This document shows positions 60,503 through 64,000 of a stretch of 64,000 nucleotides of DNA, piece by piece (the stretch's first letter is position 1; each line of letters starts with the position of its first letter). Under the pieces are notes generated by a model that was not told where the DNA came from, made no database searches, and worked only from the letters and a program-made list of their open reading frames with translations. Made by a program: the position numbers and the translations under genes. This stretch comes from Panorpa germanica (taxonomy: Eukaryota > Arthropoda > Insecta > Mecoptera > Panorpidae), in assembly GCA_963678705.1 (NCBI GenBank), contig OY783220.1, forward strand, positions 1,447,001-1,511,000, read 5' to 3'.

Positions 60503-60990
60503 ATACGAGGGTAGTCTAAAAATGCCTTACTCGTCGCTCAATATTCAGTCAATTGTGTTAGTCGATGTTACAGTTTTTGTACAGAAAAAGAAAAATATAA
60601 CATCGAATTGACATTAAATGCTTGCATATGAAAGGCAATACGTCTACGCAAATTAAAATCGAGATGAATGGTGTTTACGACTACTTTGCATCATAATTTG
60701 CCACCGTGAAATTTCTGGGATGCAGCTGCATTGGGATGACCAAAAAACTGCAATAACTACCGATAACATTGAAAAAAGATCGAATTAAGGTTAGAAAGAT
60801 AGCAGAAACCATGATCATCTGAAAGAAGGTGATTTTTTTTTATTAATACTTCACGGGCTTCTTAGGACCACGGTCCTTGATTTTTTATATATTGACAGAA
60901 TATTTGAGCATGAAAAAGTTTACGTGTTAGGTGCGATTGGTCACTCAGAACTGAAATTTTCATCGAATGAGGAGATCTCCACATAGTATA
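60503..60990 (+). pseudogene. Mariner transposase N-terminal relic, interrupted
   Basis: The left end ACGAGGGTAGTCTAAAAATG looks like a mariner TIR. Codons from about 60609 read HRIDIKCLHMKGNTSTQIK and FATVKF, and further on DRIKVRKIAETM (60778-60813), the paired helix-turn-helix and linker of mariner transposases, with several frameshifts and stops. After a short foreign insert at 60839-60877 the mariner reading resumes as ILTEYLSMKK (60890 onward). The catalytic half and right TIR are absent. Confidence 0.77.
60839..60877 (-). mobile_element. 5'-truncated retroposon tail, copy 3, nested in mariner relic
   Basis: Minus-strand AGGACCGTGGTCCTAAGAAG then CCCGTGAAGTATTAATA with an A run is the tail seen at 2914 and 5246. 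It is bounded by TGATTTTTT on both sides (60830-60838 and 60878-60886). Only about 40 bp were inserted, an extreme truncation. Confidence 0.77.
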
Positions 60991-61029
60991 AGATTACAAT
61001 GAGATTTTGTTGAGAAATAATATTTGTTA

Positions 61030-61246
61030 TATATGGGCAGATTTTTGAAAGCAGGGAAAGTATGAAAAAGCTAATTAACTTTATCAATAAAACGAATTTG
61101 ATCTCTTTATTTTAAATACCCAACACTCGTATCTGTAAGGTGTAAATTATGTTTTGTAAATGTTTATAAATGTATACCATATATTCTTTTAAGTGCTTTT
61201 AACTTTTGAAAGTTGATGCTCTCAAATAAATATTGAAAAAAAAAAA
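61030..61246 (+). pseudogene. LINE 3' end, copy 3
   Basis: The last codons QIFESRESMKKLINFIN and KTNLISLF are in frame to a TAA at about 61113-61115, followed by the family 3' UTR (TTTTAAGTGCTTTTAAC, GTTGATGCTCTCAAATAAAT) and an A-rich tail. Same family as 3510-3826 and 19903-20149. It is 5'-truncated. Confidence 0.72.
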
Positions 61247-63414
61247 GAATTGTTAGAAAATTTTATTTGTTGAATAGATTTGTGCAACATGCTTTTTTTT
61301 TGATTACAGATGTGAGAATTGAATTGAGTAAATGTATTGTGCAATTTATAATGGACTAACAAATAGAAATACGAGTATAGTAAATTAGAATGTAGTAAAT
61401 TTAATTTATGTTTAATGTAATGTAATATTTTGTAATTGACATACTTAGGCAAGAAAGGTGAAGCTAAAGCCAAAATAATTAAAACAATAGTAAAAGGAAT
61501 AGATATCCAAAAACTTTTGATTCAAATTTTGTCAATGGTTTGGGTGTTTTTCATGTCGAATCGTGCATTGTGTTTACTGCGACAACAATGCTAGTTTTTA
61601 ATATATACATAAAATACCATTTAGTTATTAAAAAAAAACTAGTACCAACAATGCCAGCTTACTTATTTCCACAATGAAGTGAGTTTACTACCGTTCTTTT
61701 AATTTGTGCCTGCAGAGTCGAGGAGTCCATAACTAAAATTTCTCATGTACTAAAATTCTTTATTATTATGAATTCTCCTAACATTGTACTACTAGCTGTG
61801 GCTGTTGCTCTTCTTGCACGGTATACGGTGTACGGTACACGGTGTAGGAGGGTTCGTAATATTGCGCGCCCAACACCGTAAAGAAACATTCAGGGAATTT
61901 TATATTTTAATATCAGTACATTTCTTCATCTCCCAGAGACTTCAGGTATGCCTTTATAATATTTTGAAGTGAATATTTGTGTTTGTTACATAATATTTAC
62001 AAGTTATTTATAAATTATATTCTAGAGATGGAGCCAGTAATGTTTGAGGCACGTTATTTTATTAAATAACTTATCTATACGTGGAAGAACTGTTTCTTAA
62101 TATTGAAAGTCATAATTTAAATGATGGTCCATGGAATTGTGAGTATACTTGGAGCTTGTGTTTCTATTCAAACAAAGGGTTTCAACGTTTGCTTTTGAAT
62201 GGAAAATGAAGCATTTTCTGTTAAATTAAAAATAAAGAAATGTTCGTCAGATATTAAAACGTGTAATAATTGAAAATATTTCTTGCTTATTTTAATTAGC
62301 ATTAATATCATATTATTATTTAATATTTATTTTAAATTAATATTTTCTGCTTTGTTATTTTTAGGAACTCAGAAGGTTGTTAGTCTATAGAGCCTATTCC
62401 ATAATTAGTTACATTATTTATTTTTATTCTTTTAATTTAACGCGACTAGAATATTTTTTGTAAACCCAACCTTGTGTTATCACATTGTGATGCGAATGAG
62501 AATGTAACGCAAAACCCTGAAGGGTCTCAACCGAGCAATCTCAGTAAAAAAAATATTTTCCCGAATTCTTAATAAAATTTTTGGGAACTCTGCCCATCTA
62601 AAAATAATAGAGATTTAGTAATTAGAAACTCCACAACAAAAACTATTCCAACTAGCGATTGCCAAAAAAGTTCAAAGATATTTATTCCTCAAATGATATT
62701 ACAATAATTGATATTAATTACAATGTTATATCTTATTTTATTTTAACATATGGTGCCTGGCCTAAGCCTTAATCCGTATCTTATCCGTCAATGTTGTGAT
62801 TTGATGTCTTATACTACATTGTCTTGTATGTTTGTGTAGGGAAACATGGTTAAAAAACCCTACTTTGCTATGGTGGAATTTTACATATGGAGAAACATGT
62901 TTTGCAGAATGCTCCTACAGTGTTGTGTCTTTCGGTATTGTGTATTTGATCTTAACGGATAGGCTGTCGTGTGTGTATTGTCCAAGATGCTGTATTAATG
63001 GGTTATCGTGATTTTTTATGGTGTTGTAAAAAGTTTCTGTTTGCTACTTTATGATTGTTTTAATGTATATCAAGTCAGTCTCTTCATGTAGTCATGTTGT
63101 TCTGTAGTCATAAGATAAATCGTGTGCTAGTTTTAAACATTTGTTTTGAATTATTTTGTAAAATAAAAATGTTTGGATGCAGTGTTATCAAGTCTTCGAC
63201 GTACATCACACCGATTGTTAAAACTAATTATCAATTTATTCATCATCCTATTTTTCATATTCCACTATATTTTAATATAGTTTTAACTATTTCCTAAACG
63301 TCTCTTTTTTATTAATGTTTAATTTAGGTAATAACGATTATGATGATTAAGAGTAGAAAGAAATGTTTTATGTTTACATATTCATTACTCTATTAATTTT
63401 TACAATGGGTTATC
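61247..63414. other. AT-rich DNA, nothing recognised
   Basis: Short overlapping ACGGTATACGGTGTACGGTA repeats lie near 61819-61842. The octamer TACGAGTA lies at 61370. No gene supported. Confidence 0.5.
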
Positions 63415-63443
63415 CCCAATGTGGTTTACTGGACCACATTGGG
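63415..63443. repeat. Perfect 11-bp hairpin
   Basis: CCCAATGTGGT, 7-nt loop TTACTGG, ACCACATTGGG. Isolated; no promoter or gene next to it, so its role is unknown. Confidence 0.75.
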
Positions 63444-64000
63444 ACCCAATTGCGCCAGGACATATATTAAGAGCAATTCCAGTGAAATTTCTTGTCGGGA
63501 AGTTACATTTGGACTTTGCTACTACCATCAAGATCTGCACCGATGGCGGCTCCAGGCAGTCTCACGACCAGACCCATCTGTAATAGTTTAAACTATATCA
63601 TAGTAAATGCTTCCATATCTGAATTGCAACGTCGTAGTAGTTATCACTAAAGTACCCTCTATGTACACAAACTATAAACAATCAAGCATAATATCAAAAT
63701 GAATAACAACAGTTTAGGACATATCCATTTAGTCTGTTCCGAATTAGACTGAAATATAAACACTGAAAGTTAGCTTAAAACAAATTAGTGTTATTTCAAT
63801 GAAATCTTACAAATATATTTATCCAAAACTCAAAGCCCGCTCAAAACGTCCGTGTAAAACGTATTATGCAAGTAATACGGTTTAAACCGCATCATAACTA
63901 ACCCTTTACAAACAGAAATCCGTAAACAAGTTCGAGTAACTCAATATTTCTACACTCACACTTTAATTAATTTGTAACCAAACCATTGCATTTGTATTTG
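63444..64000. other. Unassigned DNA to window end
   Basis: No gene or repeat supported. Confidence 0.45.

Noticed and set aside
1..64000. CRISPR array, defence island, operon or bacterial-type system
   Set aside because: The window is eukaryotic, with introns and insect-type transposons; no regularly spaced repeats or prokaryotic gene clusters are present.

Overview
The window is AT-rich, intron-bearing eukaryotic DNA packed with transposable elements. The repertoire is typical of an arthropod, most likely an insect: an insect-type Helitron, a BEL/Pao LTR retrotransposon, mariner, pogo/Tigger-like and hAT relics, Jockey- and I-like LINE relics and a tRNA-derived SINE. I cannot assign an order. 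I found no confident host protein-coding gene, tRNA, rRNA or CRISPR array. Much of the window reads as intergenic or large-intron DNA.

Layout. 1-5.4 kb: a tRNA-derived SINE, a 585-bp TIR element (MITE) inside an older dispersed repeat, two very short 5'-truncated retroposon tails with target-site duplications, and a LINE 3' end. 5.47-11.09 kb: a 5.6-kb Helitron with a complete Rep-helicase gene of three exons. 12.1-18.9 kb: a 6.7-kb BEL/Pao element on the minus strand with apparently identical LTRs and one intact 1726-codon polyprotein, inserted into an (AT)n microsatellite. 19-30 kb: mostly featureless AT-rich DNA with a LINE tail and a 730-bp hAT derivative. 30-48 kb: a dense graveyard of small DNA transposons (a GGCCGTCC-ended family in three copies, a GCCGG-ended family in two, mariner-like and Tigger-like copies), three more SINE copies, a Jockey relic and a LINE RNase H relic. 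51.6-52.5 kb: a 464-bp purine-rich tandem duplication. 54.6-57.3 kb: a second Tigger-like copy and a 2.06-kb internally deleted Helitron that keeps only the helicase part. 59-61.3 kb: an RTE-like LINE scrap, a mariner transposase relic with a nested retroposon tail, and a third LINE 3' end. The rest is AT-rich DNA without recognisable genes.

How the parts relate. The complete Helitron encodes all that is known to be needed for rolling-circle transposition, and the BEL element encodes Gag-, protease-, RT-, RNase H- and integrase-like parts, so these two are the candidate active elements. Most of the remainder are deletion derivatives that would need enzymes supplied elsewhere, or dead relics. 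The clearest structure not explained by annotation is the octamer TACGAGTA/TACTCGTA, found about 24 times across the window where base composition predicts only two or three.
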